DNA from: Pithys albifrons albifrons
Taxonomy: Eukaryota; Chordata; Aves; Passeriformes; Thamnophilidae
Direction of reading: 5' to 3'
NCBI RefSeq assembly: GCF_047495875.1
Contig: NC_092460.1
Span: 39,222,054 to 39,286,053, forward strand
Length of the DNA: 64,000 nucleotides
The position numbers and the translations under genes are program-made. Under the pieces are notes generated by a model, which had not been told where the DNA came from, did not search any database, and was given only the letters and a program-made list of their open reading frames with translations. This document shows positions 1-13,010 of this stretch, in pieces. Every line of letters starts with the position of its first letter. Positions within the stretch are counted from its first letter, which is position 1.

Positions 1-1190
1 GAGCAGGTCCTGGAGGAATGATAGCACAACAGAGCAAATGGGGCTTGGTAAGGACTGAAATGTGCCTGCAATGTGATAGAAGGAGTTGCACGCTTGGAAT
101 GTTATTTTCTTTGCTGATGACCAATGCATATGACCAGAGGAAAAATTCTCCAAGAGGTTGTCGTAGGAGGATATGTATCAGTCAGTAAAAGCAGAATTAC
201 AGGGGAAGAAAGTCCTGCTCTAACAGGTGAAGTACCTATCAAGTGACAACAACAGTTTATTTTCCTCAAGCTAAAGTATATACTTAGGTATAATCCTACC
301 CTCAAGTGTTTTAATTCTGATGGAACTTCTTATTAAGGAGAGAGACATAAAAATGGAAAAGTGCACACTCTAATGGTAACAATGTCATAAAGCTGACAGC
401 ATTTCTACAAGGTAGATTGACACATAAATTAGCTAAGAAGACTTGAAACATGATGGAAAAAAATTAAAATTAAAAGGAAAGAAAAATATTTGGTATGAGT
501 CAATGTTTTTGTTATTTGATGAGTGTTTTCAGTCTATGTTTTCAAAGCTAATTAGATACAAAGGGTAAGAGGATTAAGTCTTTGCTTTGTTCTACCTTCC
601 CTGTTTGTTGACTGGCTAATCAAGAAAGCTCCACACTCACTTGGGAGTTCATATCCACTTATGATTTCTCTTTGCCTCCATGTTTTACTTCTAAATTTAC
701 TTTGCTAAACTTGAAACTCATCCTATACCCTTGAAACAAAAAGACAAATGCAATGGGTTCAAGATTGCCTGTCTCTTGACCTCTTGAGGTTTATATTGTA
801 GGCATTGGTTATCTGTACAGAACAGAGAATATGACAATACAATTATTTATTCCATGCAGTGACCAAAATCACACAGCAGGCTGATCTATACACAATGCAG
901 ATTTGACCAGACTTGCTTGCACATCTTCTTAGTTTTCATTTGTAAGGAGGTAATTTTTTTCCTCACCAAATATTTGTGGGATATTAAAATCACCCAGCAG
1001 ACTAATGAACCCTGCAGTGTGTTTCTATGTGATCTCCAGTATATTTTCTCAACTTAAGCAAAACCAAAGTTGTGTAACTCCAGGAGCACCTGAGGGGGAA
1101 AAAAAGCATGTTTTAAAAAGGCGTAGTTCCTGCTGTGTTGTCTTCTTGCTCCTACTGGAGAGTCTTACATTTGTCCTAACCTACAGAATA
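1..1190. other. Intergenic, no gene recognised
   Basis: AT-rich single-copy sequence up to the compound microsatellite. No reading frame longer than about 70 codons and none with family features. Confidence 0.6.
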
Positions 1191-1193
1191 TAC

Positions 1194-1224
<31 letters not shown>

Positions 1225-1243
1225 ATATATAGAATATATAGAA
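1191..1243. repeat. Compound microsatellite (TA)n(GA)n(ATATAGA)n
   Basis: Alternating TA (about 1191-1208), GA (1208-1224) and a degenerate ATATAGA repeat to 1243, directly beside the 3' end of a CR1 fragment. CR1 3' tails are themselves short tandem repeats and often seed such arrays. Confidence 0.9.
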
Positions 1244-1249
1244 TCATGA

Positions 1250-1395
1250 TATCACAGAATGATTTAGGTAGGAAGGGACCTTAAAGATTATCCAGTTCCA
1301 ACCCTTCCACTATCTCAGGTTGCTCAAAGCCCCATCCAACCTGGCCTTGGACATTTCCAGGGATGAGACAAATAACTTCATAACCTCCATGCAGA
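1250..1395 (-). mobile_element. CR1 LINE fragment, 3' end
   Basis: The plus strand shows the reverse complement of the CR1 3' region: CACAGAATGATTTAGG, GGAAGGGACCTTAAAGAT, then GCTCAAAGCCCCATCCAACC and a TTTCCAGGGATG word. It is 5'-truncated, as is usual for CR1. A compound (TA)n(GA)n(ATATAGA)n microsatellite abuts the 3' end. Confidence 0.9.
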
Positions 1396-4300
1396 ATATG
1401 GCATCTCGTAAAGAAAGCTGCTTACGTGCAAACTGAATTTTTGGTTCATTATAAGTCAGTTAGGCTATGTTATATTTCAAGTCTATGGATTTAATAAAAC
1501 AAGAGACTTCAAGGTTGGAGACCGTTCTGGAGAGCTAAGCTCAAGTTCTGGAAATGTAATTTTCCTTCTTTACTTATGGGGACCTTTCTTTGCTCAGTAC
1601 AAGTAGTATGATTTGAATCTCTATCTTCAAGGAAGGGGAAGGAAGTAATATGCAGGAACTAGACAAGGACATTCATACACACACACACAAAGACAAAAAA
1701 ACACCAAAAAACGGCATAACCACGAGCATGTTAGTTGGAATGCAGTTCTTCCAGAGTCTCTCATGATATTCAGACTTTCAGTCTCCTCCATTCAGAAACC
1801 CAACATGACAGGTAGACCAAGATGGTATAGTTTTGGGGTGATGAATCTATGATTGAAACCACCTCTATAAGAAGTAACAGAAAACCTCTCTGATATCTCT
1901 GTCAGCATGTCTGATGTTTTGAGACAGTCCGGAAGACATTTCATAAAACAAGCTTCCATGGCTCATTGCTTTAGGTTGATTACTCATATTTTCCCTTTGT
2001 AGCAATGTTTTCATAAATGCATTTCATTCAACACAGTGTTTCTGTGGCAACAAATGGCAGCTCATTGTTGAATAGCTAGCATTGCTTTGATGATTTTAGA
2101 ACTTCAGTGCCCATTTGCATAGCAGAATCCTCTACAGATCTAATACAGCCAGTTCCTTGAGTCAAAATTTTCAGAAGGTTGAGCTGTAAAAGTGCACAGC
2201 TTTCAACAGCAGAAAGATGAGTGCTTCATCCCACAGAATTGTTTGAGGTTCAGGAAGGGTTCTTGTTAGTAGTGAGGCCAATGAAAACTGAAAGACCTTG
2301 TAAAGTACTTTCACACACACGTGCAAGGACACCTTGGGACAGCTAAGAGTTGTCTACTCAGGGCACTTGTGTGGGTTGGCAGAGACTGACTTAGCAGAAG
2401 TTCAAATGCAGCTTTTTATATCCCAGCTGACAGCCCCAATCAGTAGGATATCATCTACACTGAAGTTGTTTGGACAGCCCCTCCTGTCTCATACCAATGT
2501 GGTCCATGGTTTCCCCTCTTCCCAGGCAGTCTAATCTCTGATACATGGCAAGAGAATTTCCATGTTAATTTTTTTGCACTAAGTAAAAAAGGTCTACCAA
2601 GATTTAAAACACACTAATTCTAATCTGTTTCATGGTCATCCCAGGCACCGAATACACAGGGTCTGGCTATGCCTAACACTGCACTGGATTTCCTTATGCT
2701 GCTTTATTGAAACTTATATAGAGTTTATTTTGATGATGGTTGGCTGTGAGTTTATTGGCAGATCTGTAGCTTAGTCTTACTGTTGCTTCAGAGCTGTTCA
2801 ATTTATTTAAATAAATAACTATTTTTTCAATGAAACAAGGTTTTGATCTGCATTGCAGGTGAGTGTCAAATCACTGAAAGTAAACTTTGCAGAAAATTCC
2901 ATTCAAAATTTAGAAGTAATTTGGTGAGTCCAAGTTATGCTAGATTAACACGTTCCTATTAAAAATTCTGGTTTTATGGAAGTGGTACTTTTGATCTTAA
3001 ATTATCGAGCCAAAAGGAAAGTGATGGATGTTTCTGTTTTTCTTCAGACACACAAGAGGTGAACTTCCTAACCTGAGTAAAGAAGGAGAAGAAGTTGTAC
3101 TGAAGAACTTGACATGCTGATTCTAAGCTTTTAAACCACCACTGCAATGTTTATTCCTAGCTAATTAGGTCCAGCTATAACGATTATGGTGGAAGCTCTT
3201 TGAAAGAAAACTACATTTACGATATCAACCTAACTTGATTTTCATAGAGGTAATAAACTTCTGGATTTCAGGTGTTAATTAAAATGAGGACTTTGCTCCC
3301 ACTAAACTATGTCAAGAAATTTCTCTGAGAATAAGCATATGCTGCTTCAGAAAAACTGGCCTCACTTTCCATATAATTCTAACATCCACTTGGGATGGTT
3401 GAAACATTAACCCTTACTTCCTTAGTTTAAGAACAGCTTTGCCATTAGGAGCTCTGGTTACCTGGCCAGCTCTTACTCTCCTGGGATGAGAACTGGCTGG
3501 GTGTAATTAACTGGACACTTCCATTTATCTCTTCATGCTGGATCAACATGGTAAGGGAAAGAACACGTGTTTAAAGCACTTAAAATGCACTAAACCTTAA
3601 AGTGTCATTTAATCAACCTGTGGAATTTTTTGCTGTGGGACATGGAGGCAAATAGTTTTGGAAGTCAGGGTAGGATTAAGCACTTGAATAGGAATAATAC
3701 CTGCAGTAAACTTGTGAGGTTAAAGTATTATGAGGTTTATCAGTTCTTTTGCTTCTGGGCATAAACTGCCATCTCAGCTTGTGAAAGAACTTGTTTCTGT
3801 TCTTGCTTACTGCTTCGAGCCATTTGTGAGATGTTTTCACAGGGTGTGGGGCACCTGAGTAAGTTGGTGCCTGAGGGAAGGACAGCAAACTGGAATGGTC
3901 AATAGCCCTACTGTGGAGCAGGGACTGCCACACTGGTTTTGATCTCCCTGCTGCTGAGGGATTCCACAGCCCATGGGGGAGGAAAGCAGCACAGCCAGTG
4001 GGCTGCCTCTGCAGAGAAGAACAAAAAATTGTCAAGGCTGGGAAGTGATTTATGATCCAGTCACTGCCTGACCACTTTTCCATACAAAATAGAAGCCCTC
4101 CATTATGTGTGTGTGTCTTCTGATATATGAATATCTTAAAAGGAATTAAATCCTGTCACCATTTTTTTCTGAGCTCTCACTTGTCTGAAAATTCTTTTCC
4201 TGTCTTTTTGGTAAAGAAAAGCTAGAAGAAAGTGGCTTGAACATTCTTGCCTTTTTAAAACTTTCCATACTGTCTCTTCACAGACAGATTATATATGTGC

Positions 4301-7300
4301 ATGTTATGGCTAGAAGTAAATGCACAGGCATTAACTACAGCAGCAGGTGTTTGGGGGATTGTTCACCTCTAGAATTTTTGCACAACACCAGTCAAACAAC
4401 TAGCTGTTTACCCTCAAGGACTGAGGTTTGTGAAATGGAATGCTTTACAGCAAGGGTGGTTCTGACTGGAGGTGGCACTAGTTGGATGAGGGGTTTTGTT
4501 CTCAGACTTGGAGATTAAGACTAAAACTTTGAGAGGTTGTATTAAAGTGGAACTTTGGGTTTAGACTGCAAAGCCATGTTTAGGCTGCAGGAGAGCAGAA
4601 AGACGGTACTGTTGGTAAAGATGTTATGTTAGAAGGCCAGGCTAAGAGTGGCTCTTTTCAGGCAGACATCCAGTGCCTTTAGACAGACTTGCAGGAACGA
4701 CTGTTGGTCTTATCTCACAGAGATTAAAAAAAGGGAGAACATTCTGACTGCTTTGAATGATTAACAAAATCACAGTGGTCTGGCTGAACCCAAACAAAAG
4801 CAAGTGATGCTTTTCCTCCACTTCAAGGCTTCAAGGAGCCAGTCTAGGTGTTAGATATGCTGATCTTGAAAACCTGGATAAAGGGATGAGGAACCCCATT
4901 TATTTCTGTACTCCATTCAGAGCTTTATTCTTATAGAGGGTAAGGTGTTGGAGATGCCTGAAATATGCTGTATCTTTCTATTGATCTGTGTGTTCTTGGG
5001 TCCAGGCAGCTGGACAAGCACTATCTGCATGGCAACTGCTACCTGGAAATACAAAATATGGATCTATTGACCTTACTCATCCCTTGAAGTACCATCCCTT
5101 TAAGACTATGGGTCTGAAATGAGTTAAGCAATAGTGCACTGCCAAATTTCTAAAGGACAGTAATTCCCTCATATTACAAGCTCTGTTGCCAAGTTGCAGT
5201 GGTCAGGGCCTTCATGCACCAAACACTTTGGTTGCCTTGACCAGACTTACCCAGGGCCCCATCCATTCAGCCCCTGCTCATCAGCCTGTCCATGAGCTCT
5301 AATAAGCTGAGTCCTCCACTCCCAGAGTGCCCAACAGGTGTTGCCTGTGTCTTGATGTCCTGATTTGCTGACTGAATTTCCAGGATGGACATCAGCCTGT
5401 GTTCTAACACTATTTCTGATCTTGTCTCTGGTCTGAGCTGCAGTATTTGTAGTCTTCTCTGCTTCTGTCTCCTTTCCTGACTAGATGACTTGATTTCCTG
5501 CATGGACCCCAGACAGTATAGGTAGCCTTGTCTCCAGCTCTGTCTCCAGCTCTGTCTCCAGGGACTGCTGTGTTATGCAGTAAACACAGAATAATCCAAA
5601 GTACTTTGGCATTGCACTGTGGCTGTGAGGATATTACCTGGCAAAGTCATAGTCAGAGAGAGTTGCAGCTGTGGTGATGTGCTGGTTAATACTCTGTGGA
5701 CTAATTTACTTGCTGTGAACCACCTAATGGCATCCAGCTTCATTGTGCCTATTCCTCCAGTTCAGACATGTAGCTAAATAATATCCCGATTAGTTCTGTG
5801 CCAGAAGGGCAGCTTATAAACCCTCCTCAGACAATGTACAACCTCCTTTTTCCTTCCCGTGAAACCTCCTGGGGCCTGACATGTGCGGGGGTGGTGGAAA
5901 AAGGGAGGGAGAAGAGGAGGAAGGGTGAGAGGAGCAAATATTCATTGCCATCCATTCCCGGTGGAGAAAAAGGTTGTGATAGTAAATTATGCATTTTATG
6001 GCAGAGAGGAAATGCCTTCATCCCATGAGCTGTGGCTGCTTGTGAGCATTCTGGTCAGGGTTCTGGCTACCTGAGGAGGAGGGGGTTGGTCTCTGGTCAT
6101 ATTGGCCAGATGAGAAGTCTGCAAGTTGGGAGGTGTTGTCCCTGGAGGATGTAAAATACTTACAGGTGCTTCCTGCTGCCTGGCTCCAGCTCCAGCTCCA
6201 TGATGGGAGGTGGGAGGGCTGGGAGGAGATGATGTAGTTGTGTCTGGAAATTCTCAGGTGGCAGATCACCCCTCAGAGAATCTCACAGCAAGTGTGGATC
6301 AGCACTGTAAGATGAGTCCAGAGCTGTGAACAGGCCCTACTTTTCTGACCTGGAAAAAGGACAAGACAAGGAATGGTAGCAGGTTTTAGTTTTTGGAATT
6401 TTCTGCCATTGTTGTTTCATTTTATCTGAAATGCACTTTGACCCTTCTCCTGAAATGAAATTTTTTGACACTCAGTGTCATTTCTAAGGGATGGTCTAAA
6501 AGCTCCACAGGAAAGATATATGTCATGATCTCTCTTATGAAATCCAAAGAAAAAGAGGCTTAGACTGGGTCTAGCAAAGTTTGCAAGCATAGCTTTAACC
6601 CTTTTGCAAGGAAGAACATTTTCTCTCAGCCATGAGGACTAATTTTTTTCCTCATTTTTTTTCATCATTCTATTTATAGCCTTCTCTAGTTTAATTTTTC
6701 TTGGCCATCAGACAAGTGAACAAGTTTTTTCTCTGCTGATCTTACGGCAGAGTTTGTTTATACATATACAAAATCTCTAATTACATAGCAGTGTGATTCC
6801 CCATGAAACATCCCCTAGCCTCCACTCCCCAATTTCATATACGACCTCTTTTCTGCAAGGCCAAACACACTTTTAGAGTTTATAGACAAAGCTGTTTTGT
6901 GTATATATGATTTTCCCTCCCATCTCAACCCTTCCCTCACAAAAAAAAAAAAAAAGGTGTGGAAAAAAATAAAAAAAGGAGACATGGCAGCTGGGAAATC
7001 TTAGACTAAAGAGCAGATCACATTTCAAAACATTGTGATCTAAAAATAAGAATTCTGTTTTCCCCTTGCCTCTCTTTCTCTCCCCCTTGCCTGTCTTCTC
7101 AATGTAATTCATTTTATCTAAAGAAAATTTCCATCCTGGGAATATATGAACCATATAACACTTCAGTGAGGTCGATTTTATTTGCAAGACACAGTTACGA
7201 CTCTATGAATTTGATCTGGGCAAAGAGCAAGCCTGAGACTATTGTGACTTGTGGAATGTTATGTAACACTGCACATACATGCACAGACGTGTGTGGTAAC

Positions 7301-10300
7301 AGGAGTACTGAGGCTGAAATTCATGTCCATTTAACTTTATGTCAGGAATCTGATTTTTTTATGGATTTCATATTAATTATTAAATAGCTTGGCTTTGTGG
7401 ACTTAACTTCTATCTCTCAAAAGACCCTTCATTCTGAATTTTGTGTGTCTACCCTTCTTGTATGAAGATCAGTGGTTTTCCGTTGTGTGAATTAGATTGG
7501 AGGGTTTGGGTTGTTGGTTTGGTTTTGGTGTGTTGTTTTTTGTTTGGTTTTTTTTTAACTTTCATTGGTGTTTTGAAAAGCAAAGAAGAATTTTGCACCT
7601 TTTTGAGTGCCACTCTGCTGCAGGTAAAGAATGTAACAGCTTGAGAGAGAGCAACTAGAGCCAATAATAATTTGACTGATACGTCCTGGCACTAAAATGC
7701 CTATTAAAACTCTCTCAGTTCTTTCAATGTGAAGATTTTAATGCTGGGCACTTGTTTGAGCTGAAAATTCACTCTCTTTATAGATCCAAATAGCCTACAT
7801 CCTTGAAAGATTCTCAGAAGGATCCAGTATTTCTACTGATGATAGAACAAATCCTTCAGTGTCCCTGTTTCCAAGCCATGGAAGTTTCCAAGCCCAGTGC
7901 GGGTTTCCATATGTAACACACACTTTTCCATACACGATCCCAAAGATTTCTTGGAAAACTGCAGAGGTCAGTTGACTATGATAACGTGGTGACAGTTTTA
8001 AGAAAAAATATTTTTACTTTTAAGAATTTGTAGGGAATACAGCAATTCTCAGGAGGGGTTAACTGTGAATTCTAGGAATAATAAAGCTCATCAGAGGAAC
8101 AGATAACTCTGAATATTTGATGTACTTGATTTCAATGGCAAATAAGCCATCTCTATTTGGAAAAGTTTGACAATGTATATACTCTCATTTCACAGAAAGG
8201 CAACTTCTTGATTTTATGTAAGATATATACACTTTTAAAGTCAGTTCCAAAGTAAAATCACTGATATTCTTTCCATGGATTTGAGAGAGTTCCAGTAGGT
8301 GGGAGGTTAGCTCTCCTACCTACACTGCCAGTAACCAGAAGAGGTTTTTTAAAGAGCTGTTTATTACATGGTATGGCAGAACAAAATTTTTCAATACAAC
8401 CCCCTGTCTCCTGCCTGTTAGAAGCTGCCTGGGATTTTAAGGCAGAATTTTTAAAACTCTCTCTGGGTTTTTTCCTACTGTACACCCTATGCAATAAAAG
8501 CTTGCATTAACATCTAGAAAATTCTGTGTGTGTGAGAGACCATGACATTTGTTTGACACAGACTCCCATGTGGATTTTAGCAGAATTAAAGGTACTTTGT
8601 TACAGAGGGTACTGTACTTGTGTGGGCAAATGTCTGTTTGTAGGCACAGAGATTATAGACATTGATAGCCCAAGTACTCTTGCTGCTGCTGCTTTTTTTC
8701 TGTTCTGTGGTTGTAGCTCTTTGCCTCTAATTGATCATTATCATCATCCTAATGGTGATTAGTATGGTTTCTACAAGTGATTTCTAACCCAATATTAGCA
8801 AGGACTGATAAATAAATTAATCCTGGTATTTGCATGGATTTTTTTTCTTCTGATCCAGGATCTGAAAATCTTCAATATGTCCATATAGAAATTTGGGGTG
8901 ACATCTTGCCTTCCTGCATTACTCTCTGCCACAAATCCCTTAAAACAGAGATGAAACAGACTAGAGTGAACAGTCAGGTCCTTGCAGGTTGCAGGTCAGC
9001 AGAAATTTGGCACCTTGCACCTGTGCAACAGCTTTTATTCCTCTCTTTTTGGAGAAGTCAAATGAAATTATTTAGGAGGGTCCAGTTGCAGGAACTGATC
9101 AAACTGATCTGTTAGCTGTGTCCCTGGACTCCTTGCATGGGAAAAAGTGACAGGATTCTCCCAAGCCTGATACAAAAGGAATATAACTACTCCATCAGCA
9201 CCTATAAAAGGACCTCTGAGGAACTGGTTTCCTGGAACTGGGTAGTCCAATGTTTGGTACAGGTGTCAAAATTCCATGTATTAATGTCCTTTCTCATCAA
9301 TCCTCTGTGGACCCCACTGAGGACTTTGCTTACAATGTGAGATGCTGTTGGGGTGTCTGTAACTCTGAATCATATGTGATCAGGCATAAATGACAGCACA
9401 GATAATCCTTGTTGACTAGAGAATGTGGCTTTTCTACAGTGCCCCAACCTGTGAAAACCCACATTTATGGAGCAGAGAAGAACAATTGTTCTCCCACAGC
9501 AGCAGCAGTGGCCAAATACAAGCTACCTCATTGCTCTGCAATTTGCAGTGCTGTAGAGTATCTGCAAAAAGAACAGTGAAACAGTCTTCCTCATGCCCAT
9601 GAATCTGATTAATCTTTCACATAGTTTTAGTTCTAGTTGTATTTTGACATTTCTGTACTTTCATGCCACAAGCAAGAATTGCATTTTCCTAAAGCAATAA
9701 TAACTTTTGAAATTCATAGCACCTAAATAAGCCTTTCCTGAGGAACATTATTGTACTTTTCCATTGCAACACAGATTTTATCAAATATTTACAAATTAGC
9801 ATGTATACTGTAAACTGTGCAGATTTATTTAGACTAGAAATCTTACTTGTTAGGCATGTAGATTTTAAAATACTTCTTTGAATGAGCAAAAGGTGCACTT
9901 CCATGAGGAAAGGAGAAAAATGTAACATAATAAAAGTTAGTCTGAATTAGGAAAAAAGTTTTATTGTGCCACAGATACTATGAAGTTTATGATTTCTTTC
10001 AAAGAAGTCACGCCAGTTTGTTCCTAAAACAACCTGAGCTTCAGGATGTTTTGTCCTTTTGGAGGTGTGTAGGGTCTCAGATGTTCCAATCAAGTCACCC
10101 ATAGTGTTTATAACTGTTCTACCGATTCTCCTTTGACAGTTTCACAGGATAGGTGAGGATACATCCTGATGTATATTTTCAGGAAAGGTTCTAGATACCT
10201 TTAACATAATGTCGCCCCACTGCATGACAATTTATTTCCATTGGTGGTTGTTCCATGGTTGCGTTGGGAGCATAACCAGTTTCTGAGGTTTGACTGGTGT

Positions 10301-12639
10301 GACTGAGGGCAAAACCTGGGCTTCATCCTTAATGAAACTCCAGTTGCCTCTCATTTAGCTTTATTACAAAGTTAGAAGATGTGTGAGTCTCCAGCCACCA
10401 CATGTCCCTTACCTCACGTCTGAAAGGGTGAGCTCCTCTCTGTGTACCTGGCTGCAGTATCAAGACCATACCCAGACTGGTAGCACTGGGGTCCATTCGT
10501 AGTCAGGATTAAATCAGTGTAATTAATGTTTCCTAGAGCATAATCTATCTCATCAGAAGCTACACAACTAAAATGGGTCTCTTCAGTCTTTTTTAAGGGA
10601 CCTCAGTATGGCTCATTCAGCTATAGAATGAAATCTACTGTGTAAAGATTGAAAGTCAGGGGACATGAGCCATTGTCAGTCACAGTGGACATGAACTGCA
10701 AAATTCGGCTTCTGTGTGTCTCCCTAATACAGAACAGATGTAAGCAACAATAGAGTTGATGGCATTTATTGTGACAGCTGATGTGGATGATTTGACTTCT
10801 TCCATTAAATAGAGGACTAATCTATGATTTGTTTTTCAATTGTCTAGATTATATCTACCTAAAGTCCTTTGGGGATTTTAATTCTGCATTTCATCGGGAC
10901 AAGGAAAAGGGCAGGCATGTTGAGCATATAAAGATTAAGAAAGGAAGTCTTTATGAAATGTCAGATGCCCCAAGAAACCAAGCAATACATACACTCTTTG
11001 GTGTCAGAGATCTCTTTTCTAAAGCAGGAGTAGAAACATTCAGGTGGCATGTTTCTATGCCAGGAGATGGAACTACAGAGTGAGTCTGTTGGGATCATTA
11101 TTCCTTCCTGAGAGGAGAAAGAGGATGTGTGGTTTCTGACAAGATCAGGTGGTAGAGGTTCTTTAAGCCATCCCAATTCCAGGATCAGAAATCTGTAATG
11201 AAACTCAGCAAATGACACCCAGCATGCAAACCTGCATCTTTGTTTAAACACCTGTTGGTTATTCACATGTGAACTATATCCTGGGTGCTGAGTTCTCCTC
11301 AGGATTAATTTTGTGGTTTCAAAAATTTCACCTTTCCTGCAGCAGTGTGTGCGAGAGATTGGAGCACATCTCTCCACTGTCTCTCCAGAGACATAACTCT
11401 CTTTAGGAGGAAAAAAAAAAGAAGAAAAACACTGAACCTTCTTTCTTCCACACTAAAAGACCTTTGTCCCAAACCACACATGTAGATTTTAAACAGAAAA
11501 TAATATGAAAGCACAGTGCTTCCTTTATAGCAGACCTTATGTGCCTTATGCAGCTTTCTGAGTTCCTGTGTCCATGGATTTATGATGTGCTCTACACTTT
11601 CCACATTCTCAGTGTTGTTTTCCCACATTTGAAGGAGAAATGATCAAGAGATTTGTGCTGGAGTGAAATTTATTCTGTCTTAAGCTGTGTAGAGGTTCCA
11701 AATTCACCACAGCATGGAAAATAGAAATGCTGTAAGCATCTTGGGCCCTTCCCAGGCATGCAGACACCGTGCCTTCTGTAGAAATGAACATTACATTCTT
11801 GTAATTACTGTTCTTGTCAGAACTGCTTTTGCCTCTAATAGATCAGGTAAATATGAACTGAGGATATGCTATAATGCCCAAGGGGTCAGTTCTGCATGGG
11901 AAAATAGCCCCCAACTCAATGAAAATTTGCACTGCTCTGTAGAGGAGGGAGCTTGTGTGGCCTTTCTGGACATTTAGAGGGAATTGCAGGGGTGAGCCTC
12001 CTAGGGGATCCCGTGTTTGGGGGTAGGAAGCTGCAATTTAATGTTTTTTTAAAATGCTTTAAAAACCATTTTAGGCCTGTAGTAAACAGGGACGCTCTGT
12101 CCAGTTTCCACTGTGTATGCACCAAGGCTCAGGTGCTCAAACCAGTCAAGACAACCTGGTACAGCCCCCACTTCCACACCAACTCCCAAAGGCAACACTG
12201 CCAGACTGGCCTCGACATTGCTTAGCAAGGAACAACCCCGACTATTCCTTGGAAATATTGGTCATTACAGCCATGGCCCTGTCCCCCCATTGAGGAATAT
12301 TCTAATCTTGCTGAAATTCCTCAGTGGTTTGCCATCTGCTCTTTCACGGAACAAAAAAACCCACCCAAACCAAGAGAGAGTAAAGACTGAATTTCTTCTC
12401 ACTCCAAGATTAACAAAACAGACACAAAATTGAAATGAAACCATGCTTGCAATTACCCTTTCCTTAGATCACATATTAAGCAGCTCTCAAGACACTTACG
12501 TAGCTGGGACCAACCCTTACTCAAGATTCCTGGGCATTACTTATGTAGAAAGGAATTAAGGCTCAATGAGGAACTTCTCCTTATATATCTATTTCTTCCT
12601 TAAGCAAACAGTTCCAACTTGAAAAGCCTTTTGTAATTC
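1396..12639. other. Intergenic, AT-rich, no gene recognised
   Basis: No reading frame here shows family resemblance or convincing exon borders. A three-fold 12-bp tandem (AGCTCTGTCTCC) is at about 5529-5563, a short CA run at 1678-1690 and an A-run at 6941-6956. The remainder is unremarkable single-copy sequence. Confidence 0.7.
7496..7558 (+). repeat. G/T-rich low-complexity stretch (TTTGGTT units)
   Basis: Imperfect TTGGTTTGG/TGTTTT units ending in a T-run. Similar T/G stretches lie at 51107-51163 and 52076-52132. All are simple sequence. Confidence 0.7.
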
Positions 12640-13010
12640 ATAACTTAATTAGGTTCCCAATTTTTAACAGTGCTATTAAAAGATGACTGACCTCCCCTGA
12701 CTAATTTTAGAAATATCAATGTCGTTTTGGCATGTCTAGGTAGATCTATTTTCTCATCTAGAATAAACATAACTCGTTAGTGACTGTGCCAGTGATTAAC
12801 AGGCTACATATCTATTTATAGTAACTGAGGAAATCTTCCTGTCTAAAGTTGTCAAACATGCACTAATGTTCAAACATTTGTATATGACCAGTGTATCAAA
12901 TCCCCTACAATTCAGAGAAATCTATAAATAGATAACCATGCTTCATTCTCTTATAAATATAATTCATTATTACCTCTCAAATCTGAACAAAATGGTAATC
13001 AATCAAATGT
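12640..13010. promoter_or_regulatory. AT-rich putative regulatory block with two perfect MEF2 sites
   Basis: CTATTTATAG at 12812-12821 and CTATAAATAG at 12922-12931 each match the full MEF2 consensus CTA(A/T)4TAG and are reverse complements of each other, 110 bp apart. Nearby are TTAATTAGG and TAATCAATCAAA homeodomain/TALE-like words. No repeat is recognised here. It lies about 18 kb beyond the 3' end of PTHLH. Enhancer function is an inference. Confidence 0.3.
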
